Source: Aldehydirespirator sp965204415 (GTDB lineage Bacteria > Actinomycetota > Acidimicrobiia > Acidimicrobiales > Aldehydirespiratoraceae). Taken from it: a stretch of DNA of 64,000 bases. Under the pieces are notes generated by a model that was not told the origin of the DNA, searched no databases, and worked only from the letters and a program-made list of their open reading frames with translations. Positions 56,981 to 64,000 of the stretch are shown here, piece by piece (position 1 is the first letter of the stretch; each line of letters starts with the position of its first letter). The position numbers were made by a program, and so were the translations under genes. Where the stretch lies: the NCBI GenBank assembly GCA_965204415.1, contig CBDBEL010000002.1:186001-250000 (forward strand). Reading direction: 5' to 3'.

Positions 56981-57794
56981 GCCGGAGATGCGAGCCGCCT
57001 TCGCTGCGGATGGCGTGGTCAAGGTCCCCGGCGCGGTGGGTGACGAGTGGATCGACCGGATCCTCGCCGACGCCCAGCGCGAGCTGGACGATCCCGGCCC
57101 GTGGGTGACCGACACGAATCCGGGCGGCTCGCGGGACCGGCTGTTCACCACCCGGTACCGCTGGCGGCACGAGCCGGCTGTGCGGGACTTCGTGTTCCGG
57201 TCGCCGATCGCGGCCATGGCTGCGGCCCTCACCGGCTCGTCGACGATGCGCTTCTACTTCGACCACCTGCTCGTCAAGGAGCCCCACACCGAGGCCCTCA
57301 CCCCTTGGCATCAGGACATCGGATACTGGCCGTTCCTGGGCAAGCAGATCATCTCCGCCTGGGTGGCGGCCACACCGAGCGCGGTCGCGGCGAGCTCGCT
57401 GGAGTTCGTGCGGGGCTCGCACCGCTGGGACGCCTACTACGCCCCGGAGTCCTTCGACGGCCAGGGAGGCTGGACCGACGACTTCGAGGGTGAGCCCATG
57501 CCCGACATCGAAGCGGCCCGCGGCCGCGCCGACTGCCCCTACGACATCGTCGGTTTCGATGTGGAGCCGGGAGACGCCATCTTCTTCTCGGCCTGGATCA
57601 TCCACGGCGCGCCGCCCAACAGCGGGACCGGGCGCCGGGTGGCACTGTCGACTCGCTGGCTGGGCGACGACGCCGTCTGGTTCCCGCACCCCGGATGTGA
57701 CCCCACCGTCACCTCCGACGACACCACCGCGGTGCCCGGGCAGTACCCGGACGACGACGAGCGCTTCCCGCTGGTCCACTCCCTGCTGCTCTAG
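56964..57794 (+). CDS. phytanoyl-CoA dioxygenase (PhyH) family protein
   Basis: The 276-residue protein is an Fe(II)/2-oxoglutarate oxygenase. HQD (about 115-117, TPWHQDIGYW) and H in AWIIHGAPPNSG form the facial triad. RRVALSTRWLGDD supplies the arginine that binds 2-oxoglutarate. The segment LEFVRGSHRW is typical of the PhyH family. The substrate is unknown; relatives hydroxylate lipids, ectoine or small metabolites. ATG at 56964 lies in the second copy of a duplicated start region. Confidence 0.85.
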   Translation: MSVVITPEMRAAFAADGVVKVPGAVGDEWIDRILADAQRELDDPGPWVTDTNPGGSRDRLFTTRYRWRHEPAVRDFVFRSPIAAMAAALTGSSTMRFYFDHLLVKEPHTEALTPWHQDIGYWPFLGKQIISAWVAATPSAVAASSLEFVRGSHRWDAYYAPESFDGQGGWTDDFEGEPMPDIEAARGRADCPYDIVGFDVEPGDAIFFSAWIIHGAPPNSGTGRRVALSTRWLGDDAVWFPHPGCDPTVTSDDTTAVPGQYPDDDERFPLVHSLLL

Positions 57795-57830
57795 CCGAGC
57801 CCCCACCGGCAGGTCCCCGCCGGCTGCCGC

Positions 57831-59486
57831 TCAGGGCTCCTCGGTCTCCATTCGCTGGAGCTCCTCCTGGATCTCGTCCATCAGCATCGCCAGGTGGATC
57901 ACGTCCGCGCTCGTGACCGAGCCCAGGAACCGTCCCGACTCCGGGTCGGTCACCGGGATCACCGACTGCGAGGTCGCGGTCATCCGCTCCAGCGCATCGT
58001 GGATCGGATCGTCGGGCCGGGCGTTGAGCGTGCAGGCCCGCATCACCGCCCCCAGCGTGGCGGTCGCGTGGGCGCCCCGGCGCACCGAGTGGAGTCCGGA
58101 CGTGGAGACGATCCCCGACACCTCACCGCCGTCCACCACCAGGTAGTCGTGCTGGTTGGGCACTGCCCAGGCGTCGATGAACTCGGCCACCGAGGTCTCG
58201 GACCCCGGATATCGGCGGGTCGAGTCCATCACGGTGCTGACCTTGACCCCCTCCAGCGCATAGCGGGCGAACGACGGTGCGACAGTGTCGGGGAGCGACG
58301 GATGCTCCGACACCGTCGCACGCCTGACCGCGAAGTTCAGGATGGCCGGCATGAACAGGATGTACCCGAACATGGTCAGCACCAGCAGGGAGAAGATGTC
58401 CTTGGTGATCACGCCGCTCTCGAGCAGCACGAGCAGGAAGGCGATCTCGGCCACGCCCTTGGACATCAACCCGGTGGCCAGCGCGAACGGGGCGTCGATC
58501 CGGGTGACGTAGGTGCCGATGAAGGCCCCGGCGAACTTGCCGACGAGCGGCACGAGCACCAGAGCCGCCGCGGTCGTCAGGGTCAGGTTCATGAAGGACA
58601 GATCGAAGTGCAGGCCGGCCGAGGCGAAGAACAGCGGAACGAAGAAGCCCTCGGAGGCGCTCCGCATGCCCGGCATGATGTCGTCGCGCACGCCCTCGGA
58701 CAGCCCCGACAGGGCAGCACCGAACAGCAGTGCTCCGATTGTCCCGTGCAGTCCCATGCGCTCGGCTCCCACGACCACCAGGAACAGACCTCCGAGCAGC
58801 AGGCCGAAGGACAGCTCCGGCACGTTCAGGACGCGCTGCAGGAAGACGATCACCACCGGCAGCACCTTGGCCGACAGCAGCCACGCCACCACCACGAAGG
58901 CGACGATCTTTCCCACCAGCGCCGCCACTGCCGCCACGTTGAGGTCGTGGCCGTGCTCCCCGATCGTGAACCCCACCACCAGCAGGGAGGCGATCTCCGC
59001 GATGATCACGATCGTGAAGATCTTCAGCCCGATGGGCTGCCGCAGCGTTCCCGAGTCCGACAGCACCTTGGCCGCGAGACCGAGGCTCGACAGCGAGAGG
59101 ATGCCGGCGAGGGCCAGGGCCTCATCGAACTCGAGACCTAGGCCCAGATCGATTCCGAGGATGTCCGATGTGACGGCGAGGGCCGCCACCAGCGATATGA
59201 GCACCGAGATGATTGCCGCCGCGAAATAGCGCCCCCGCATGGTCGCCACGAAGCCCGGAACGTCGATCTCGTCGAGCCCAACGAGGAAGAACAGCACGAA
59301 GATGCCGATCTCCAGGAACAGGTTCAGGTCGTGGTTCGGCTCCACGACCCCGGTGGCCGGGCCCAGCAGCACCCCTGTCATCGTGAACGCAATGATCGAG
59401 CTGAGACCGAAGCGGCTGAGCACGCCCTCCAGGAGCTTGGCCATCACGATCAGCAGCCCGATGGGGAGGAACACGTCGAGCAGCAT
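57831..59486 (-). CDS. CPA2-type cation:proton antiporter with CBS domains
   Basis: The 551-residue protein has about 12 helices of the Kef/Nha-type fold. FGLSSIIAFTMTGVLLGP, FVLFFLVGLDEI, ALAGILSLSSLGLAAKVLSD, FVPLFFASAGLHFDLS and LMSKGVAEIAFLLVLLESG are CPA2 motifs. After residue 400 comes a soluble part with two CBS-like domains (VSTVMDSTRRYPGSETSVAEFIDAW; AVMRACTLNARPDDPIHDALERMT) that probably sense nucleotides. It would exchange K+ or Na+ for H+. ATG at 59486 begins with a helix directly. Confidence 0.85.
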   Translation of the reverse strand: MLLDVFLPIGLLIVMAKLLEGVLSRFGLSSIIAFTMTGVLLGPATGVVEPNHDLNLFLEIGIFVLFFLVGLDEIDVPGFVATMRGRYFAAAIISVLISLVAALAVTSDILGIDLGLGLEFDEALALAGILSLSSLGLAAKVLSDSGTLRQPIGLKIFTIVIIAEIASLLVVGFTIGEHGHDLNVAAVAALVGKIVAFVVVAWLLSAKVLPVVIVFLQRVLNVPELSFGLLLGGLFLVVVGAERMGLHGTIGALLFGAALSGLSEGVRDDIMPGMRSASEGFFVPLFFASAGLHFDLSFMNLTLTTAAALVLVPLVGKFAGAFIGTYVTRIDAPFALATGLMSKGVAEIAFLLVLLESGVITKDIFSLLVLTMFGYILFMPAILNFAVRRATVSEHPSLPDTVAPSFARYALEGVKVSTVMDSTRRYPGSETSVAEFIDAWAVPNQHDYLVVDGGEVSGIVSTSGLHSVRRGAHATATLGAVMRACTLNARPDDPIHDALERMTATSQSVIPVTDPESGRFLGSVTSADVIHLAMLMDEIQEELQRMETEEP

Positions 59487-59710
59487 TCGAAGCGCACCCC
59501 CGGTGTGGCTGCCGAAACAGCGGTCAACAGTAGTTCGTCAAGTATTGCTGGGTCTGAGTCGGGTCGTCCAGCGGTTGATGAGTTCGCAGTGACAGGATGG
59601 ACGGGAGTGCTCGGTAGGCGCGCACCGCGCGGCCGGGCTAGCATGTTGCTCCGTTCGGCGGCTACGGTCAGCCGGCGGTTGGTTCGCTATAACCGAGGAG
59701 ACGCGGTCCA

Positions 59711-60049
59711 TTGAATATCAGCACTGAGAGGCAGGGTGGAGCATTGATCGCAGTGGCTGAGGGCCGGGTCGACGGTGCCAACGCCCTGGAGTTCCATGAG
59801 GCTCTCGAAGCGGCCATCACTCCGGACGACACGGGGATGGTGCTGGACTTCGAAGGCATCTCTTACATCAGCAGCGCCGGTCTGAGAGTCGTCCTACTGG
59901 TGGCCAAGACGCTCCAGAAGCAGAACGCCAAGATGGCCGTCTGCTCGCTGTCCGAGTCGATCCGGGAGATATTCGAGATCAGCGGCTTCGACAAGATCAT
60001 CCCGGTCCACGGGTCCCGCTCCGACGCGCTCTCCGGCGTCGGAGGCTAA
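59711..60049 (+). CDS. STAS-domain anti-sigma factor antagonist
   Basis: The 112-residue protein is a SpoIIAA/RsbV-like STAS domain: ISTERQGGALIAVAEGRVDGANALEFHEALEAAI, then LDFEGISYISSAGLRVVLLVAKTLQ, where the second serine of SSAG is the usual phosphorylation site. GFDKIIPVHGSRSDAL ends the fold. Phosphorylation by an anti-sigma kinase would free or hold a sigma factor. TTG at 59711 is the start; GAGGAG lies about ten bases upstream. No cognate kinase is nearby. Confidence 0.85.
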   Translation: MNISTERQGGALIAVAEGRVDGANALEFHEALEAAITPDDTGMVLDFEGISYISSAGLRVVLLVAKTLQKQNAKMAVCSLSESIREIFEISGFDKIIPVHGSRSDALSGVGG

Positions 60050-60129
60050 TCCTCACCTAGCAGCCCCTAGCATCGAGGTCCGCCCGAGCCATTCCCGGTG
60101 CCTCGCGCGCCTGGTCTCTGTTCAGCGGG

Positions 60130-60135
60130 TACCGT
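60130..60135 (+). promoter_or_regulatory. -10 box for leaderless membrane protein gene
   Basis: TACCGT lies six bases before the GTG at 60142, with no ribosome site. Confidence 0.45.
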
Positions 60136-60141
60136 CGCGCC

Positions 60142-60597
60142 GTGGCGGGTGAGCGCGAGCGCCGTCCAGTGGCCGTTGCCTGGGACGAAGCGCGGGAGAT
60201 TCTTGTCGTGGTGCTTCTGGCTGCCGCGCTGCTACACGTTGCTGCGCCCGTTATCCGCTACCTGGGAATCGATCGGCGCTACCCCTGGTGGGATGATCTT
60301 CACAGCGCCCTCACCAACGTCAACGCAATGACCGGTGTCCTGCTGCTGGGCGCGGCGGTTGTCGTGTGCACCACCCCGGCTGCGGACATGGTCCCCCGGC
60401 TGCGGCAGTCCGTCTACTGGATCTCGCTGCTGGTGGCCGTGCTCGGCGTGGTCGCGATCATCAACGTGCTGTCGGTGCCCTCCGCCGGAGACGCAGCCGC
60501 GATGCGGCTGGCCGTGGTGGCCTGGCGTTCCGGGCCGGCGGTGTTGCTGTCGGCTTGCGCGGCCTGGATGGCCCGTCGAGTGGTGCTTCTCGGCTGA
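60142..60597 (+). CDS. four-helix membrane protein of unknown function
   Basis: The 151-residue protein has four predicted helices: EILVVVLLAAALLHVAAPVIRYL, NAMTGVLLLGAAVVVC, YWISLLVAVLGVVAIINVL and RSGPAVLLSACAAWMA. The RRYPWWDDLHSAL loop separates the first two. The topology resembles small actinobacterial membrane proteins, but I cannot name a family. GTG at 60142 has a leaderless TACCGT box. It ends about 70 bases before the second nuo cluster and may be expressed separately. Confidence 0.6.
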   Translation: MAGERERRPVAVAWDEAREILVVVLLAAALLHVAAPVIRYLGIDRRYPWWDDLHSALTNVNAMTGVLLLGAAVVVCTTPAADMVPRLRQSVYWISLLVAVLGVVAIINVLSVPSAGDAAAMRLAVVAWRSGPAVLLSACAAWMARRVVLLG

Positions 60598-60655
60598 GCG
60601 GCCGAGAAGCCATGCTCCGGGTCGTTCGCTGACGCGTCGCGGGCCGCCGCGCCGG

Positions 60656-60661
60656 TAGGCT
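60656..60661 (+). promoter_or_regulatory. -10 box of the second nuo cluster
   Basis: TAGGCT lies eight bases before the GTG of nuoA at 60670. Confidence 0.5.
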
Positions 60662-60669
60662 TCCGGCCC

Positions 60670-61035
60670 GTGTCGGAGTTCCTTCGCAGCTATCTGACTG
60701 TCGGCATCTTCGGGGCTCTCGGCGTGGTCATTGTGGCGGCGCTGCTCGGCGTGGGCCGCATCCTGCGACCGTCCCGTCCGACCCCGGCCAAGGTGGAGAA
60801 CTACGAGTCCGGCGTGGACCCCATCGGGGACATGTGGTCCCAGGCCAACATTCGCTACTACGTCTTCGCGCTGTTGTTCGTGCTGTTCGACGTGGAGGCC
60901 GTCTTCGTCTTCCCGTGGGCTGCCCGCCTGGAGGCCTACGCGATGTTCGGCCTGGTCGAGATGGCCATCTTCATCTTCATCCTGCTGCTCGGCCTGCTCT
61001 ACGCCTGGCGCAAGAGAATGCTCAGATGGGTCTGA
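60670..61035 (+). CDS. nuoA: NADH-quinone oxidoreductase subunit A, second copy
   Basis: The 121-residue protein has three helices. PTPAKVENYESGVDPIGD replaces the PYECG loop of the first copy (YESG here), and IRYYVFALLFVLFDVEAVFVFPWA is the conserved segment. It is closer to the minimal NuoA length than the copy at 36.4 kb. The GTG has a leaderless TAGGCT box. It begins a second, separately regulated complex I-like cluster. Confidence 0.92.
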   Translation: MSEFLRSYLTVGIFGALGVVIVAALLGVGRILRPSRPTPAKVENYESGVDPIGDMWSQANIRYYVFALLFVLFDVEAVFVFPWAARLEAYAMFGLVEMAIFIFILLLGLLYAWRKRMLRWV

Positions 61036-61110
61036 CCGCGGCGAGCCCGGGGATCTGTGAGATGGGTCTGACCCAGAGTTGTTCTGTGGGGGCGTCCCGA
61101 TGGGTCTAGT
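61023..61110 (+). repeat. triplicated nuoA/nuoB junction
   Basis: cagATGGGTCTGacc (61023-61037, with the nuoA stop), gagATGGGTCTGacc (61059-61073) and cgATGGGTCTAgtc (61098-61111) are three versions of the nuoB start (Met-Gly-Leu). Only the last is in frame with nuoB. Confidence 0.78.
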
Positions 61111-61600
61111 CGAATCGGGCAAGGTCCCCAAGCCCCTGTCCACCCTGCTCAACATGAGCCGCAAGTACTCGCTGTGGGTGTACCAGTGGGGCCTGGCCTG
61201 CTGCGCCATCGAGATGGGGGCGGCCTTCGGCTCGCCCCGCTACGACGTGATGCGCCTGGGGGTGATCCCCCTGCCCGCCAGCCCCCGCCAGGCCGACCTG
61301 GTGGTGATCTCGGGAACGGTGACCGACAAGATGGCGCCGTCGGTGCGCCGGCTCTACGAGCAGATGCCCGACCCGAAGTACGTGATCTCCATGGGGTCCT
61401 GCGCCAACTGCGGCGGGCCCTACTGGGACAGCTACTCGGTCACCAAGGGGGTCGACCAGATCGTGCCGGTGGACGTGTACGTGCCCGGCTGCCCGCCCCG
61501 TCCCGAGGCCCTGCTCGAGGGGATCGTGATGCTCCAGGAGCGCATCCAGAACGAGGACATGGGCGAGCGCTGGAGGGGTGAGCCGATTGTCATCGACTGA
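61100..61600 (+). CDS. nuoB: NADH-quinone oxidoreductase subunit B, second copy
   Basis: The 166-residue protein has the N2 ligands in LACCAIEMG, GSCANCGG and PGCPPRPE. An extra cysteine (CANC) lies beside the third ligand. The start GLVESGKVPKPLSTLL differs from the longer first copy. ATG at 61100 is the third copy of the repeated GATGGGTCT; the frame is open upstream to 61079. Confidence 0.93.
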   Translation: MGLVESGKVPKPLSTLLNMSRKYSLWVYQWGLACCAIEMGAAFGSPRYDVMRLGVIPLPASPRQADLVVISGTVTDKMAPSVRRLYEQMPDPKYVISMGSCANCGGPYWDSYSVTKGVDQIVPVDVYVPGCPPRPEALLEGIVMLQERIQNEDMGERWRGEPIVID

Positions 61601-62291
61601 CGCCGCCGCCCCCGCCACCGAAGCGGCCGACGCCGACGCCGAGGCCGAGGCCCTTCTGGAGCGGGCCCGAAGCGCGCTGGGCGAGGCGCTGGTCGGGTCG
61701 CACATCGCCGCCGGCGAGCTGTGGCTGCGGGTCGACCGCGAGTCGTGGGCCGACCTCGCCGGCTGGCTGCGCGACGAGGAGGGCTTCGCCTTCTTCAGCT
61801 TCCTGTCGGCCATCGACTGGATGCCGTCGCCGTTCGGGCGCGACATGGACAGCACCGTCGACAACGTGCTCGACCCGCCCGAGCCGAAGGAGTCCCCGCC
61901 GACCGAGACCGGCGTCTCCGGCGGCGACACCCGCTTCCAGCTGCTGGCCCGGGTGAGCGACGTCACCACCGGCCGCTCGGTGATCGCCAAGGCGGACCTG
62001 CCCACCGAGGATCTGCGCGTTCGGAGCTGGGTGCCCACCTATCCCGGCGCCGACTGGCACGAGCGCGAGGCCTGGGAGATGTTCGGGGTCACCTTCGACG
62101 GCCACCCCGGACTGCGCCACATCTACCTTCCCGGCGAGTTCGAGGGGCACCCGCTGCGCAAGGACTACCCGCTGCTGGCCCGGCGGGTGAAGCCCTGGCC
62201 CGGCCTCGTCGACGTGGAGCTGATGCCCGAGGAGACCGGTGATTCCGACGGCGACCCCGCCGCGGCCGGCGCGGAGGGCAGTGGCCAGTGA
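61587..62291 (+). CDS. nuoC: NADH-quinone oxidoreductase subunit C, second copy
   Basis: The 234-residue protein has an Ala/Glu-rich N-terminal extension of about 30 residues, then LWLRVDRESWADLAGWLRDEEGFAFFSFLSAIDWMP. A 35-residue insert follows (DSTVDNVLDPPEPKE), then RFQLLARVSDV, WHEREAWEMFGVTFDGHPGLRHIYLPGEFEGHPLRKDYPLLAR. TTG at 61587 is eight bases after GGAGGGG; the GTG at 61578 overlaps that ribosome site. It overlaps nuoB by 14 bases and nuoD by four. Confidence 0.88.
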   Translation: MSSTDAAAPATEAADADAEAEALLERARSALGEALVGSHIAAGELWLRVDRESWADLAGWLRDEEGFAFFSFLSAIDWMPSPFGRDMDSTVDNVLDPPEPKESPPTETGVSGGDTRFQLLARVSDVTTGRSVIAKADLPTEDLRVRSWVPTYPGADWHEREAWEMFGVTFDGHPGLRHIYLPGEFEGHPLRKDYPLLARRVKPWPGLVDVELMPEETGDSDGDPAAAGAEGSGQ

Positions 62292-63457
62292 CCGTCACCG
62301 AGCGCCAGCAGCTCAGCTACATCGCCGCGCAGGCCGCCGACGCCCGGGTGAACCTGGAGATCGAGACCGAGGGCATGACCCTCAACATCGGCCCCCAGCA
62401 TCCCGCCACCCACGGCACGCTGCGCATCGTCGCCAAGCTCGACGGCGAGCAGGTGGTGTCGGCCGATCCGGTCATGGGCTACATGCACCGCGGCTACGAG
62501 AAGCTGGCCGAGGTGCGCACCTACCCGCAAGTGACCACCCTGATCAACCGCATCGACTGGCTGGGCAGCTTCGCCAACGAGGTGCCCTTCATCCTGGCCG
62601 CAGAGCGCCTCATGGAGGTGGAGGCCCCGCCCCGGGCCCAGTGGATCCGCACCATCCTGTTCGAGTTGAGCCGGATCGCCAACATCACGCTGTTCCTGGG
62701 CGACATGGCCGTGCAGGTGGGCGCCATCACCCCGGTCTTCTTCGCCTTCCGGGACCGCGAGCATGTGCTCAACCAGATCGAGGCCGCCACCGGCGGGCGC
62801 TTCCACCCCAACTTCGACCGCATCGGCGGTCTCAAGGACGACCTGCCGGCGGGCTGGGTGGCCGAGACCCGCCAGGCGATGCGCAAGATCCGCAACTTCT
62901 GCGACGAGATCGAGGAGCTCGTGGAGGGCAACGAGATCTTCCAGGCCCGAACCCGGGGCATCGGCGTGATCCCGCCCGACGTCGGGCTGTCCTACGGCTT
63001 GTCCGGGGCCAACATCCGGGCCTCGGGCGTGGACTGGGACGTGCGCCGCGACCGCCCCTGCGGGCTGGTCCACGACCAGGTCGACTGGAAGGTGTGGACC
63101 CATCCCGACGGCGACTCCTTCGCCCGGTTCTGGGTGAGGCTCCAGGAGACCCGGGAGGCCACCAGGATCGTCGACCAGCTGCTCGACGGGATCCCCTCGG
63201 GGCCGATCATGGCCAAAGTGCCGGTCATCATCAAGGTGCCCGCGGGCGAGGCCTACGTCGAGACCGAGAACCCCCTCGGCGTGATGGGCTACTACGTGGT
63301 GTCCAAGGGGGACCTGAACCCGTTCCGGGTGAAGATCCGCTCGGCGTCGTTCTCCAACGTCTCGATCACCCCCTGGCTGCTCAAGGGGGTCTACGTGCCC
63401 GACATCATCACCATCCTGGGAAGCCTCTACTTCATCCTCGGAGACATCGACCGATGA
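62288..63457 (+). CDS. nuoD: NADH-quinone oxidoreductase subunit D, second copy
   Basis: The 389-residue protein shows MTLNIGPQHPATHGTLRIVAKLDGE, GYMHRGYEKLAE, RIDWLGSFANEVPFILAAERLM, ELSRIANITLFLGDM and DGDSFARFWVRLQETREA, and ends ILGSLYFILGDIDR. It is shorter than the first copy, with no acidic N-terminal extension. GTG at 62288 overlaps nuoC (GTGA). The stop lies in a repeated junction, and nuoH follows with no nuoE, F or G. Confidence 0.93.
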   Translation: MTVTERQQLSYIAAQAADARVNLEIETEGMTLNIGPQHPATHGTLRIVAKLDGEQVVSADPVMGYMHRGYEKLAEVRTYPQVTTLINRIDWLGSFANEVPFILAAERLMEVEAPPRAQWIRTILFELSRIANITLFLGDMAVQVGAITPVFFAFRDREHVLNQIEAATGGRFHPNFDRIGGLKDDLPAGWVAETRQAMRKIRNFCDEIEELVEGNEIFQARTRGIGVIPPDVGLSYGLSGANIRASGVDWDVRRDRPCGLVHDQVDWKVWTHPDGDSFARFWVRLQETREATRIVDQLLDGIPSGPIMAKVPVIIKVPAGEAYVETENPLGVMGYYVVSKGDLNPFRVKIRSASFSNVSITPWLLKGVYVPDIITILGSLYFILGDIDR

Positions 63458-63601
63458 TCCCGGGACGCGCTGAGACCGCGACGCTCATGAGGGCTGACCG
63501 ATGATCGCGCGACGCGCTGGACTCGGGACCGTCGATGGGTTTGACCCGGCGATGATGCGGCGGGCTGGGTCTACGACCGCCGTGGGAGCTGACCGATGAT
63601 C
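63449..63601 (+). repeat. triplicated nuoD/nuoH junction
   Basis: GACCGATGATC occurs at 63449-63459 (with the nuoD stop), 63496-63506 and 63591-63601 (with the nuoH start). The first two copies are followed by cccgggacgcgctg and gcgcgacgcgctgg. No gene lies in 63458-63596. Confidence 0.82.
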
Positions 63602-64000
63602 GCGGTGCTGGCGGAGCTGTCGTACTGGCAGGCCACCATCATCCGGGTGGCCGCCGGCCTGGTGGCGGTGCTGCTGGTGGCGGGCACGCTGGTGTACGCC
63701 CACCTGTTCAAGATGGTCAGCTTCATGCAGAGCCGCCTCGGCCCCATGGAGGCCGGTCCCTACGGCTCGCTCCAGCTCATGGCCGAGATCGGCAAGTTCC
63801 TCCAGAAGGAGGACATCGTCCCGGCCCGGGCCGACCGGTTCGTGTTCAAGGCGGCCCCGTTCGTGGTGCTCACCTCCACGTTCCTGCTGCTGGTCGTGCT
63901 GCCGGGCGGCCCCGACGCCTGGTTCATCTCCAACGACCTCGGGATCTACCTGGCCATGGCGGTCGGCTCGGTGTCGGTGATCGGGATACTGATGGCCGGC
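63597..64000 (+). CDS. nuoH: NADH-quinone oxidoreductase subunit H, second copy (cut by window end)
   Basis: The first 134 residues are inside the window. They read IRVAAGLVAVLLVAGTLVYAHLFKMVSFMQSRLGPMEAGPYGSLQLMAEIGKFLQKEDIVP, a clear NuoH start with RLGP and the KFLQKED motif, then a second helix. ATG at 63597 is in the third copy of the junction repeat. The remaining two thirds lie outside. Confidence 0.9.

Noticed and set aside
59487..59710. Possible divergent promoters between the antiporter and the STAS gene
   Set aside because: A TTGACG on the minus strand (near 59536) and TATAAC on the plus strand (near 59688) are present, but neither has a partner box at proper spacing.

Overview
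The window is GC-rich DNA from an actinobacterium, most likely class Acidimicrobiia. I infer this from a mycothiol glycosyltransferase (mshA), an acyl-CoA carboxylase beta/epsilon pair, many leaderless genes with a TANNNT box 6-9 nt before an ATG or GTG, a split cytochrome b next to a di-cluster ferredoxin, and two separate complex I (nuo) clusters. No rRNA, CRISPR array, integrase or intact insertion sequence is visible.

Layout. 0.2-3.3 kb: an AlbA-type DNA-binding/ATPase protein, a broken DUF429 gene and a VapBC module. 3.4-10.4 kb: tRNA-Ser, SRP RNA, dnaX, recR, methylmalonyl-CoA epimerase, a 5'-3' exonuclease converging on an ATP-dependent DNA ligase, and an epoxide hydrolase. 10.4-16.4 kb: a DUF1214 protein, a large secreted S-layer-homology protein with a 47-proline run, a lipoprotein and a flavin split-barrel protein. 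16.4-22.8 kb: a second VapBC, an Old Yellow Enzyme homolog divergent from the carboxylase genes, a retropepsin-like protein, aat and two small enzymes. 22.8-30.3 kb: cyclophilin, lipoprotein and membrane proteins, tRNA-Lys, a YgjP-like peptidase, a phosphatase, a MoaD-like protein, mshA and a YbjN-like protein. This stretch carries four of the five copies of a dispersed repeat (family A).

30.6-52.5 kb is one long same-strand respiratory block: a small membrane protein, ferredoxin, cytochrome b (two genes), Rieske protein, di-haem cytochrome c, a membrane protein, then complete nuoA-N. Together these would carry electrons from NADH through quinone to cytochrome c. 52.5-60.6 kb is mixed: YbaK deacylase, an AbiE-like toxin-antitoxin pair bracketed by copies of the ybaK 3' end, an unrecognised protein, a PhyH-type dioxygenase, a CPA2 antiporter and a STAS protein. 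From 60.67 kb a second cluster, nuoA-B-C-D-H, runs off the window edge. It has no nuoE, nuoF or nuoG between D and H.

The most unusual signal is structural. At several gene junctions, mostly in the two nuo clusters, the short stretch holding the stop of one gene and the start of the next is present two or three times. The copies are separated by inserts, and some inserts are GC-rich palindromic elements. One such element (family B) also lies in frame inside nuoG, and its two copies differ by one compensatory base-pair change in the hairpin stem.
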